DNA of 27,445 nucleotides from Magnaporthiopsis rhizophila (Eukaryota; Ascomycota; Sordariomycetes; Magnaporthales; Magnaporthaceae): NCBI GenBank assembly GCA_003049465.1, contig PYSS01000227.1, positions 1 through 27,445 of the forward strand. The letters are read 5' to 3'. Shown here one piece after another: positions 9,646-18,546 of this stretch. Below the pieces are notes generated by a model. It was not told the origin of the DNA, searched no databases, and worked only from the letters and a program-made list of their open reading frames with translations. Position 1 is the first letter of the stretch. Every line of letters begins with the position of its first letter. The position numbers and the translations under genes are program-made.

Positions 9646-11045
9646 CTACTGCTCCGACACAAACAGACCGGCCATGCCCATGCCGGTACCGATGCACATG
9701 CTCGTCAGGAGGATCTTCTTGCCCTGGCGGCGGCACTCGGCCAGGCCAGTCACGATCTGGCGGGTGCCGGTGGCGCCCAGCGGGTGGCCCAGGGCGATGG
9801 CGCCGCCGCGCGGGTTGAGCTTGGTCTGGTCGTCCAGCTTGAGCGTGTCGCGGCAGTAGACGGCCATGCTGGCAAAGGCCTCGTTGATCTCGACCACGTC
9901 GACGTCGCCGAGCGTGATGCCGTGCTGCGCCAGCAGTTTCGGGATCGCCACAGTCGGGCCGATGCCCATGATGCGCGGCGCCAGGCCGGCCACGGTCGCG
10001 CCCACGAACTTGCCCACGATGGGCTGGCCCAGCTTGACGGCCGTCGAGCGCTTCATCAGGAGGACGGCGGCGGCCCCGTCCGTGACCTGGCTGGCGTTGC
10101 CGCCGGTCGTGGTCGGCCCCCACTGCGGGAAGGCGACCCTGATCTTGCCCAGCGTCTCGGCCGTGGTGCCGGGCCTGATGCCCTCGTCCCTGGAGATGAT
10201 GACCTCCTTGACCTCGCCGTCGGCGCCCTTGACCTTGGTCTTGATCGGCACGATCTCCTCGTCGAACAGGCCGGCCTTCTGGGCCCGCTCGGCCTTTTGG
10301 AAGCTCAGGGCCGCGTAGCGGTCCATCTCCTCGCGCGTGATGCCAAAGTCGCGCGACACGTTCTCGCTCGTCCAGCCCATGGGCTGCATGCAGTCCTGCG
10401 CCTCCTGGCTCGCCTTGGTGACGTCCTCGTCGAAGGGCTGGTCGAGCGCGTCTCCGCCTATCGTCATGGACTCGGCGCCCATCGCGATGCCGACCTGGAT
10501 CGAGCCGGCGCTGATGGCGTTGGCGATGTCCTGCGTCGCCTTGAGGCCCGACGAGCAGAACCGGTTCAGCGAAGACGCGCCCGCCGTGTTGGGGAAGCCG
10601 GCCGCCAGGGCCGCCGCGCGGAGCTTGTACGCAGCCTTGCCGTCCGAGACCTGGAGAGATTGGGCAGGGAGGTTAGTCTGAGTCGGAATGGGTGTTGCGG
10701 GAGAGGAAGAAAGGAGCGCACTCACATTACCCATGCAAATATCCTCCACCAGGGCGGGATCCAGCTTAGACTTTTCCCTCACTTGCTGCAGCAGCGCGTA
10801 GATCAGGTACTCGAGCGTGGTGTCCTTGAAGCCTCCCTTCTTGGCCTTGGCAAGCGGCGTCCGCACGGCTAGCGTGATGACGACATCATCGTCATTCTTG
10901 GACGTGCTGTTAGGGACATTGGATAATGTGTTAGCAGGCGGTGATCTGGCCGCGCAGGATGCGGTCAACATGCCACTCACAGGGTAGAGAGCGCGTTGCC
11001 GGGCGTGAGGTGCTTGAGGATGGAACCAAGGCGTTCGGCGGCCAT
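9646..11045 (-). CDS. POT1: Peroxisomal 3-ketoacyl-CoA thiolase (PTS2 type)
   Basis: Catalyses the last step of fatty acid beta-oxidation, cleaving 3-ketoacyl-CoA to acetyl-CoA and a shortened acyl-CoA, in peroxisomes. Exons in transcript order are 11045-10981, 10906-10726 and 10650-9646; introns are 74 and 75 bases with GTGAGT donors. The product is 416 residues, typical for the family. Residues 5-13 read RLGSILKHL, an exact PTS2 signal (R-L-x5-H-L), encoded in exon 1. Catalytic residues are intact: Cys114 in NRFCSSGLKATQ, His371 in GGAIALGHPLG and Cys401 in CIGTGMG; NEAF is also present. The first ATG after the leader was chosen because it yields the PTS2. Intron 2 is stop-free with a length divisible by three. 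Intron 1 holds an in-frame ATG. A large open frame on the opposite strand (9592-10872) is a shadow. Confidence 0.95.
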
Positions 11046-11134
11046 CTTGTCGGTATTAAGGAATGGATCGTGCGAGACGTAAAGACGAGGAGGAATCGGG
11101 GCGGATATGCGGTCGACAGAGATGGGATGCTTGC

Positions 11135-11199
11135 GGAACGAGAACGAGGAACGAGAACGAGGAACGAGAACGAGGAACGAGAACGAGGAACGAGAACGG
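11135..11199 (-). repeat. Five 13-bp tandem repeats in the thiolase leader or promoter
   Basis: GGAACGAGAACGA occurs four times perfectly and a fifth time with only its last base changed, in direct succession (plus strand). The array lies 90-154 bases upstream of the thiolase ATG; on the thiolase strand it is pyrimidine-rich (TCGTTCTCGTTCC). It is a minisatellite that may vary in copy number between strains, and it may sit in the 5' untranslated region. Confidence 0.95.
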
Positions 11200-11615
11200 T
11201 TGTGGCACTCCCTTGGAGGCGCGGTTCTGGTATCAAATACGTTGGGCGGACGGCGAGTCGGCAGAAATCGTTGTGGCAAAACGCGCGCGGGAACCGAAAC
11301 CTCTCGCTGGGCCCGAGGTTCCTCCCCGGCCCGACGAAGTTGTGGGGTTTACCCGGCTTATGTTGCCGAGGCACGCTGGAGAAGAACCACGGCAATTCCC
11401 CTGTCTGTTGCGCTTAGTCGAGGACTCTGCTTTGACCAATCTTGGACTCTGGCCCCGCTCGCTTCCGCAACTCGACTTGCATTGGCGTTGTTGCATTGTG
11501 GCAATAAAGATGCTTTTGAGCATTTCTAGCCCGTCAAACATAACGTGCCTGCATACAACATCATAATGATGTTACTCGAGAATCGGCGCTGCTACCTACG
11601 TGTGCAATACTTGGT
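11200..11615. other. Region between the thiolase and RNase H genes
   Basis: This holds the upstream promoter of the thiolase and the 3' untranslated end of the RNase H gene, both on the minus strand. No additional coding region was recognised; short open frames on both strands overlap each other and lack motifs. Confidence 0.5.
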
Positions 11616-12702
11616 TTAATGGATGAGAGAGCAACACTTGCAAAGGAAAGTGTCCAACCAGTCGCCAGGAGCCTCCTCCTCGCGGGCGACCGCCCTGGCT
11701 GCAGCATCAGCGATTGTGTTCAATTTTCTGGGGATCCCCCAAAACTGCACAGTCATGCCGTAGTTGTGGTTTTTCTGAACCTCGTGCAAAAGGGCCATCC
11801 AAAGATCCTTGTTGGCCACGGGCTTCCCTCCACTCGTCTTCCATTCCTCCCTAGTGGTCCACTTCCTCGCCCAGCTGGTGCAGCCTTCAACCACGTGCTC
11901 GGAATCGGTGGCGAAGACGAGGGTGTGGACTCCCATGCCGCGCCAGTCTCTAAAGCGCAGGGCCGCGATCACGGCGCGCAGCTCTGCACGGCTGCTGGTC
12001 TGCGCTCCCTCGTCGCCAGACGGGCCTTTCATCTCGAGGCGGCCATACACAACGGCCTTGCCCGCAACGGCCTTGCGCGCATCGCTCTCCCCGTACCAAA
12101 AGCTCCATCCAGCTCTTGGGTTTAACCGGCCGTTGTCGAGGCATGCGCCGTCGGTGTGGATGACGCATGTGCCAGGGTCGTTTGGCAGGGTATATGTAGT
12201 AACTCATCTGTCAGCAACAACAGTCAGTGTTTGCGTCACAGGAAACTACTTGCATGGTCGTCATCCCGAGGCGCCTCCGGCCAGAGAACACTTCCATAGG
12301 AACCGCGTCGTCCGAGGGCGGGACGAATTTGGTGGCGAAGATCCGGCCGGTGCCCCTTCTAGTGCCGTTTTTGCCGAGGTCGCGAGTCTCTTCGTCGTCA
12401 GCATCGTCCATGAGGCTGTAGTCAACAGCGCACTTTGTGCAAATCACCCTGCCATGGCGGCTGCAGACAAGACGGCCGTTCGGCGGTTCGGCAGGATCCT
12501 CATCGTCGTCGCTACGGTCATGGCTGGGCGGGATGAGGCCCTGCACCTGGTACCACTCCCTCGGAGGCATGATGGATTCTAACCGTGCTTCCTTCCTTGG
12601 GGGCTTGGTGGGAGGCGTTGAGAAGAAGCGAGACGAACGAGGGGGCGCGGCGGGCAAGCAATACCCTGCAGAGCTCAGCAACCATTTGCCCGCTGGGGGC
12701 AT
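11616..12702 (-). CDS. RNase H-domain protein with N-terminal Cys/His cluster
   Basis: RNase H cleaves the RNA strand of RNA:DNA hybrids. The 3' exon encodes a full RNase H1-type fold with its four acidic residues in the motifs HTDGACLDNG, SSRAELRAVIAAL, FATDSEHVVEG and NTIADAAAR. The 5' exon encodes REWYQVQGL, then CSRHGRVICTKC, a C-x2-H-x4-C-x2-C pattern that could bind zinc, and FSGRRRLGM. The two exons are in different frames. The only phase-correct junction I found removes 12203-12239 (37 bases; GTGACG donor, GATGAG acceptor), giving 349 residues from 12702 or 305 from the ATG at 12570. That intron is very short; alternatives are a sequence error or a recent frameshift. The segment encoded from 12702 is rich in Arg and Ser, includes SSRFFSTPP, and resembles a mitochondrial presequence. 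Confidence 0.75.
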
Positions 12703-12862
12703 TCAGGGCGTTACGTGGTTTTAGGGTGTGTTGGTAGGAGTAGGTTACTCCTGTTAAGACGGCTCGGAGATCTCCAAAAGTGATGTACAGTGATCGTCTT
12801 GATCTGGGAAAACGTCCTATATTGCACATCTAACTTGTGTTGAGCATAAGGAAGAAGAACTC

Positions 12863-12884
12863 CTGGCACCCAAAGGGGTGCCAG
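12863..12884. repeat. 9-bp perfect hairpin in the candidate LTR
   Basis: CTGGCACCC and GGGTGCCAG are perfect inverted repeats around a 4-base loop (AAAG on the plus strand). On the minus strand the hairpin begins only a few bases downstream of TATATAAA, so it would lie at or near the 5' end of a transcript started there. Confidence 0.9.
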
Positions 12885-12952
12885 AGGTGGTTTATATACA
12901 GGGTTTATAGCCATGCCTTGGGGCCTGGCCCTGGGGCCAAGCCGCAAGGCCA

Positions 12953-13013
12953 ATCCCTAGCCCCTGGGGCTGATCCTTAGCCCCCTGAGGCTGATCCCTA
13001 ACCTTTGGCCCTG
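12953..13013. repeat. Three imperfect 20-21 bp tandem repeats
   Basis: Units start at 12953, 12973 and 12994 and share the pattern ATCCCTAGCCCCTGGGGCTG with scattered changes. The flanking sequence (12911-12950) is built from similar GGCC/CCTGGGG blocks. They lie in what would be the U3 part of the candidate LTR. Confidence 0.8.
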
Positions 13014-13227
13014 CAGGTCCTTCCTTTGGCCCAAAACAAGTTATTCCTTTCCCTTTGCATGCGCCGGAAAAAGGCGGAATATATAGATTTATTTACCCTC
13101 TTCGACTTGTATAAGCCATAGGGAGTAACTACCTATCGTGCTACTTCTAGGGGGCAACCGTTCCCTCGGCGCGACAGCCTCAACCGGGCCGGATTAAACC
13201 TTTCCCACATCCAGCGTTCCACTTCCA

Positions 13228-14042
13228 CTCCGATTCCGCTTCGTGCTAAATTTGACCTTGTAGCTACCTAAAGCGTTAGTAGTCAAACGAGTACGATCAC
13301 GAGCGTACCAACCAACCAATCGGCACGACTATGAGCGTGCTTATCTGCGAGGTCGCAGTGGATTCCTCACGTCCTCCCCTATATCCACCATATCTCGTTC
13401 CACCCTGGCCAAGCCGGCCCTTTTCACGAGCCTTGTCCCTTTTCCAGGGCCCGCCGCCTCGACGGCGTACCCTTCCCTTTCCTCCGACGCCTTCCTTCTT
13501 TCCCCCGCTCTGTTATTCGGGCATTATCTTATCGGTATCTTCCCCCCAGCAGCGACCTCGGTGCAGCTTATCCCGGTGGACCAATCCGGTTTATCCTCGT
13601 GCTTGTTTGACCTTTTGTTTCCCACGCGCGGGAAGGCGGAATATTATTCCGACAAGGTGGGATCTACGAGGAGAGGATAAAAGGTTCGAGCAGCTCCTAT
13701 TTGCCCAACCTCAAGAATACATGTGTGGGGCGCACGCTCATGCGCCGAACATGGCTTCCGAACGTGGCTTCCTTGCATTTTGTTTGGACATCTCAATTTC
13801 GTAGGGCTTGATGGAAGTTGCACCCGGCTACCACTGCAGGCATCGAGAATTCGCGCCTTCTGTTTGCGCCAGCGCCGTGCGACCTTCCATCCCTGTATGC
13901 CTTGGCTTGCATTTTTGTCAGTGGTTCCTAATACCCAGGGCTTTTGATCAATGGTAGTAGGTAGGGTCGGCAACTGGCTGGTCGAACTCAGGTCGCAGAT
14001 ATGGAAAACGTGGTTACAGCAAAATCAAGGCTGGTCAAGGGC
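13228..14042. other. Gene-free region after the candidate LTR
   Basis: No open frame has a recognisable product. An open frame at 13331-13804 (157 codons, plus) is rich in Pro and Ser and overlaps others; no motif supports it. The phrase GGAAGGCGGAATAT near 13640 resembles GGAAAAAGGCGGAATAT inside the candidate LTR near 13070, so this stretch could hold further diverged element sequence. Confidence 0.4.
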
Positions 14043-14299
14043 TTTTTTTTTTTTTTGGAGGTAAAGCAGAAAAGAAAGAAAAGAAAAGAATCAATTAAAA
14101 AGCAAAAAGCTCACTCGATTGCCCTTCGCTTGGGGACAAGCTCGTTACGAAAACCCCTCGGCCGGGGTTTTACTTGGCTCTAAATCGCCGTCAATGGACG
14201 GATTCGAACCAGCGAGCTTGGGGTTTTCTTGGCCCTCACCCGTGGAAGAAGGTTGTGGCATTTTTAACACCACGGTTTTCACCCGTTCAACCACCCGGC
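14043..14299 (-). mobile_element. tRNA-derived element (SINE-like or tRNA relic)
   Basis: On the minus strand a perfect pol III A box (TGGTTGAACGGG, 14293-14282) and a perfect B box (GGTTCGAATCC, 14210-14200) lie 94 bases apart end to end. Between them a D-arm-like GGTT/AACC and an anticodon-like stem with loop TTAAAAA can be drawn. The acceptor stem does not pair and the variable region is far too long, so this is not a working tRNA. After the B box come about 140 bases containing T5 runs and then A14 (14056-14043), as in a tRNA-derived SINE. The pentamer AAGCC occurs at both ends but is too short to prove a target duplication. Confidence 0.45.
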
Positions 14300-16104
14300 T
14301 TGCTGCTGTGAGCTGTTGCGAATCTGCCACCTGTCGGTGCATATAAGACAGGCGACTGCCCTCTGGCGGCACGAGGTCTTGTAACGTGCTCGGATACCTT
14401 GCTGGTTGTCGGGGATTCAGGCCACCTAGGTACATAATTTGGTCGGCATAGGCGTCGCCTGACTGCTGGTATCCATGTAAAATGCCGTCTCTCAGTTCCT
14501 TTGCAGTGGAAAAGCCTCACTTGTGGTGGTAGTGACAAAAATGGCGCGCACTTTGGCGTCACTGTCGTCTCAACCGCGCTTGACATCAGAAGAGCTGCAA
14601 CCGACGACCACTCCTCCAGAATTCCCGCCGAACCGAAGGGCGCTTTCTCAACGACTGCGAGAGATGCGCCAAGCAGCCCCTTTAGAGCCTCCGACGCTGA
14701 AGACCACGGCAGTGCTACTGACCGCGCGACCACTCCCGCTCCAGCTGGGCGGGCGCCTACCCAAGGGGAAGACGGTCGGCGGCCGAGATCGTTCTGCTCA
14801 TGGCGCCACTCTGCCTGTCCAGCCTGCTCTCTTCGCCGGACCTGGGCGTCGTGGAGCCCGCCATCGCCTCCACCGCGTACTCTCTGCAGTTGGCGGCGCC
14901 TTTGACTTGGCGCATACGGCCACGGCTCCCGACTAGGGCACCGTCACCGGCATCTAAGGCCGCCTTGGGCATTGGTATTATGGTCAAGGTCGTCATCTGT
15001 GACATGTTCTCGTCCCGAGAGTGTGCTCTATGTTTCCGCTATCCGCAGTTTGTCTGGGCCATCAAGGGCGCCATGCGGCCCGTCCTGGACGGGTGTGTTG
15101 ACGATTCGGATCGGTTGGAGGTGGTGCTTTTGGATCAACTGTGGGTTGATTCGTCCAAGTATCCGGCATATGCTCCTACCCGGACCCTTTTCACGCTGCT
15201 GACTGATGACCGTCACGACCGGTACCCATGGGCGCCCTCGTTTTCGGCACATTGTTCTTCCTCCTTAATATCCCGCCCCCGAACCCACCTGCGGGCTGGC
15301 CTCGAGGCCATCGGCTGACCCGGGAGCTATCTCCACATCGGCGGCGAGCTCATGATCCTCCTTGGCTCTGACTTTTGGCCATGTCGCGCATCCATGGTCG
15401 TCAGATGCCTCCTCATATTCGGCTCGGCGGTAGCCTCTCCTGGCCGCGCAGTCGACGTCTTCGGCAGTGTCCACGCAGACATCATAACGACCATGGAATT
15501 TTCTCACGCTCGTTTTACGGTAGTAGGATCGTATGGGCGGGGTGGGTGATTTTCCAATACAAAAGGAACGCTGCCAACTCACCACTGGGGCTGGCCCTGG
15601 GCCCCGAGCTGACCGTCCGCTTCGCAGGCCCGCAGGCGGTACGTGGCCTTCGCTGAAGGTACGGGTGTTCTCCATCTTCTAGTGCGCGGGAACCACCTAA
15701 GCAGCGAGGACAAGGGTCCTGTCACAGGGGATCTCTGATGAAGTGTCAACCCCAAGTTCTTCGCGGTGTGGCAGATCGAGCATGCGACACCAGCAAGATC
15801 AGGGCCTGTGGCACCACCAAGTCACGCGGGCCTGCTTGAGCGGAAACATTGCTGGACGTTAGAGCGTATCTGCGTTACGGCGTGGAAATCTATATCGTAC
15901 ATATCCCTGCAACTCCAGGTCGCAGGCATCATCATACGGGAGAACAAGCATCGAGTGGCGGATTACACGCAATGCGTCCGCCTCGTCGCCTTGTACGGAA
16001 AAGAAAAGGAATCCCCACTGGCCAAGTCCGGAGATGAACACTCGCCAATACTCGTACAATACCCAGTTCTCGCAAGGAAAAGACCCGGCCTCCCTCCGCC
16101 ATGT
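14300..16104. other. 1.8 kb without a recognisable gene
   Basis: Several open frames of 75-172 codons overlap on both strands, and I recognise none. The best looking are plus 14541-14936 (starting MARTLASLSSQPRLTSEEL), plus 14800-15318, and minus 15265-15675, whose C-terminal half is acidic. They may be exons of an unknown gene or of a decayed one; frames could not be joined convincingly. The part from about 15700 to 16104 lies next to the end of the BAHD-like gene and should include its 3' untranslated region. Confidence 0.4.
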
Positions 16105-18069
16105 TTAGCAGAATGTGGCTAATAAGGGGTCTTTTGACAGAAACTCTTCAACCTTCTTCATGTTCTTCTTTGTGGCGGCGAACGTCGCCCAGTATCCCTC
16201 GTGGGACTTGCACATTACCATGGAAACGACTTGTAAGGTAGTCAGTGAGTGATCCTATTGTGCGAGGGTGAGGGAGGATTGTTTGATGGGCGTGCAAAAC
16301 TTACATCTCAGCGGCGTATCCCTGGTGTGTGCCCTCCCCAGGACCAGCAACCGCTTTGGTGGCTGCCCATCCTCGACAGGCGATGCGGGAGGGGTCTTTT
16401 TGTCCTTCTTCGGGCTTGCTTCTACCTTCTTCTCGTACATCTTCTCCGGCACGGCCGAGGCGGCGCTAAAGTCGAGATCCTTCCAGGCGGCGGTCCAGTT
16501 GGAGACGATGTAGGGCCTGTCGCCCGGATCGCCAATCATGGGGGGCTTGTTCCCATGGTTGAAACTGTGGTCGATCACGCCGAGGGCCGTCTCGATAGCT
16601 TCCCGCTCCGTCATGTGCATGACCGCCAGGCGGTGGCGGTACGCCATCTCGGCCAGGCTCGAGGACCGATGCACTTTCCCGAGGCGGGCGAATCCGTAGG
16701 CGATGGCGTTGTGTACGTACGACGACGCGCCGCCGCGGCCGCGCGGGAGCTCGGGGATCCGACCGCGCAGGTTGACGACGACGCCAAGACTGACGGGGCG
16801 GGAGGATCCTTGGCTGGTGCGGTGCATGTTTGCCAGCTTGCACAGCACCGCCGAGACCACGTCGCCCTCGCTCAGGCCCAGCCTGGCGACGACGTCGTCG
16901 CCGTACCGCTCCTCCAGCTCCGCAAAGATCTTTGAGCGGAGCCTGACGATGAGCTTGAGCGGCAGGAACAGCGTGCCCTGCACCTCGCGGGGAGCCAGCA
17001 GTACCTCTGGGAGCACGGCGGCGTAGTACTTGAGCTTCTCCCGCGTCGAAAATATGCGCGGCTGGCCCCAGATCTCGTCCTGGCGCGAGGCTTTCTTGAT
17101 CGGCTCCTTGCTCGGCTTCTCCCCATCCGGCGTGCTCGGGGAGGACGACGCTTCACTGCTACCGGACCCTGTGGTGCTGAGAGCAGTGCTGGAAGCTGAC
17201 GAATACACGCCGAGCACCAAGGGCGGGCGCTCCTGGAGCGGCGGTGGCGGCACGCCGTCCACCAGTCCGAGCCAAGCCTTCATGATGGCGCCGACGCCCA
17301 TCTGGTCCGCGAGCGTGTGCGGCAGGCAGACTCCGACGATGGCGCCGTCGGTGAAGGCCGAGATGTGCACCGACACCATGGGCATTCCCGTGGGGGCGTC
17401 GGCGCGCTCGCGCGGCCACGTCGGCCCGGCCAGGATGTCGAGCAGGCGGTCGAACTGGCCGCCGGCCCAGGACTGCAGCCTCGCGCCGCCCAGCGGCTCG
17501 GTCGGCAGCTGCAGCACGCCGGGGATGGCGGCGGCGCCGTGGGCGTGGCGGGCGGCGGACCAGTCGAAGAGGCGGTAGCCGCCGTCGTCTTCGGGGAAGC
17601 GCGCGGGCAGCCGGTACTCTAGGCGGCCGTCGTCGCGGCGGCGGGCCAGGCGCGCGCCCAGCAGGGTCCAGTGGTTGCGGATCAGGTCGTCGAGCGCGGA
17701 CCGCAGCCGCGTCTCGTCGACGGCGTGCGGCACGAAGAAGAAGACGTGCGACATCGACCGGTCGACGAGCCCCTGCTGCTCGATGGCCGGGACGGGGATC
17801 GTCATGACCTCGTCGTCGGTCGCTTTCAGCTCGCAGGGCTTGTCTTTGCGCCAAGGTCGTCGGCCGAACAGCAGTGGGTACCGCCGGCGCAGGCGCCCGA
17901 GAATCCCTCTCGTCGGCGGCAGGCGACAGGCAGTGCAGTTATCGCCAGGCGCCGCGGCGCACTTGGTACTGCAGAGGGGCGAGGAGGAGGAGCAGGAGGA
18001 GCAGGAGCTGTCGCCCCCGCTGCTCTTTTTGTTAGACTTGGTGTCGCTACCCATCTTGCATGCCGCCAT
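16105..18069 (-). CDS. BAHD-like acyltransferase (transferase family)
   Basis: Members of this family move acyl groups from CoA thioesters to alcohols or amines, in fungi often in secondary metabolism; the substrate here is unknown. Exon 1 is 18069-16305 and exon 2 is 16229-16105, separated by a 75-base intron with GTAAGT donor. Exon 2 encodes the family's typical C-terminus (MCKSHEGYWATFAATKK, KVEEFLSKDPLLA). The product is 629 residues. Other marks: VFFFVPHAVDETRLRSAL near the N-terminus, HTLAD at 251-255 (HxxxD catalytic motif, followed by QMG rather than G), and VNLRGRIPELP at about 432-442. The usual DFG motif reads DFS (533-535). A Ser/Pro/Lys-rich insert lies at about 289-327. The start is uncertain: the frame is open to 18513, ATGs at 18069 and 18054 both have good contexts, and the upstream part looks non-coding. 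Confidence 0.82.
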
Positions 18070-18546
18070 GTGCTGGAGGATGATAATGATGAGGATGATG
18101 ACGGCAGGTGAGGGAGGGGACGCTGGTGACGCAGAAGAAGCTGGCGAGGAGATCGGACGACATTCCAATGGAAGAGGGGAAGGAAGACAACGACCAGGGC
18201 TTGGGGATATCCAAGAGGCCTTATGAAGAATCGGTGTGACACAAGGACTGTGCGCGGGCACGATCGCATGGGGATCCTTCTCAGGCATGTAGAATTCATC
18301 CGAGCAACTTCTCCAAACAAGGCTGTTGAGTCGCACAGACTCTTCGTTATACTGAAATGGGAGCTCAGCTCGGCGCCGCAACTGGACGGCGGTAGCTAGT
18401 CGTGCTCTAGCGGCACACAAGCTTCCCCTCCCAAGCTGTTTCACCGGCGCCATCGACGTCCGAGAGCCCGACGTGCCCACCTGTCGTCGATCTTGGAAAT
18501 TCTCCGTCTGCAAAAAAGATTTTTTTTTTTTTTTCGCAAGCTGAAC
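18070..18546. other. Upstream region of the BAHD-like gene
   Basis: The frame of the BAHD-like gene stays open on the minus strand up to an ATG at 18513, but the translated sequence has no family resemblance and includes a run of isoleucine and leucine just before the chosen start, so it is probably leader or promoter. A T15 tract (18520-18534) lies just beyond. If the upstream ATG were used, the hydrophobic run would form an internal membrane segment. Confidence 0.5.

Larger units (their letters stand above)
12752..13227 (-). mobile_element. Candidate solo LTR upstream of the RNase H gene
   Basis: Read on the minus strand, the 476 bases start TGGAAGTGG and end GTCTTAACA (TG...CA). They are flanked by the direct repeat CTCC (12748-12751 and 13228-13231; ACTCC if one base is shared). 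Inside are a TATA box (TATATAAA at 12898-12891), a 9-bp hairpin just after it (12863-12884) and GC-rich repeats upstream of the TATA box, which fits a U3-R-U5 layout. No internal retrotransposon region is present, so a solo LTR is the likely form. The ends were found by eye and the 4-bp duplication could be chance. Confidence 0.45.

Noticed and set aside
9592..10872. 426-codon open frame on the plus strand
   Set aside because: It is the antisense shadow of the thiolase gene: rich in Arg, Ala, His and Asp from the reverse of GC-rich codons, without any protein motif.
14187..14299. Functional tRNA with a long variable arm or intron on the minus strand
   Set aside because: A and B boxes are perfect, but the 5' and 3' ends do not pair as an acceptor stem and the T stem has a mismatch, so it was listed as a tRNA-derived element instead.
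16249..18226. Long plus-strand open frames (16249-16935, 17030-17578, 17671-18226)
   Set aside because: Antisense shadows of the BAHD-like gene; no motif, and the minus strand has family motifs and a good splice junction.
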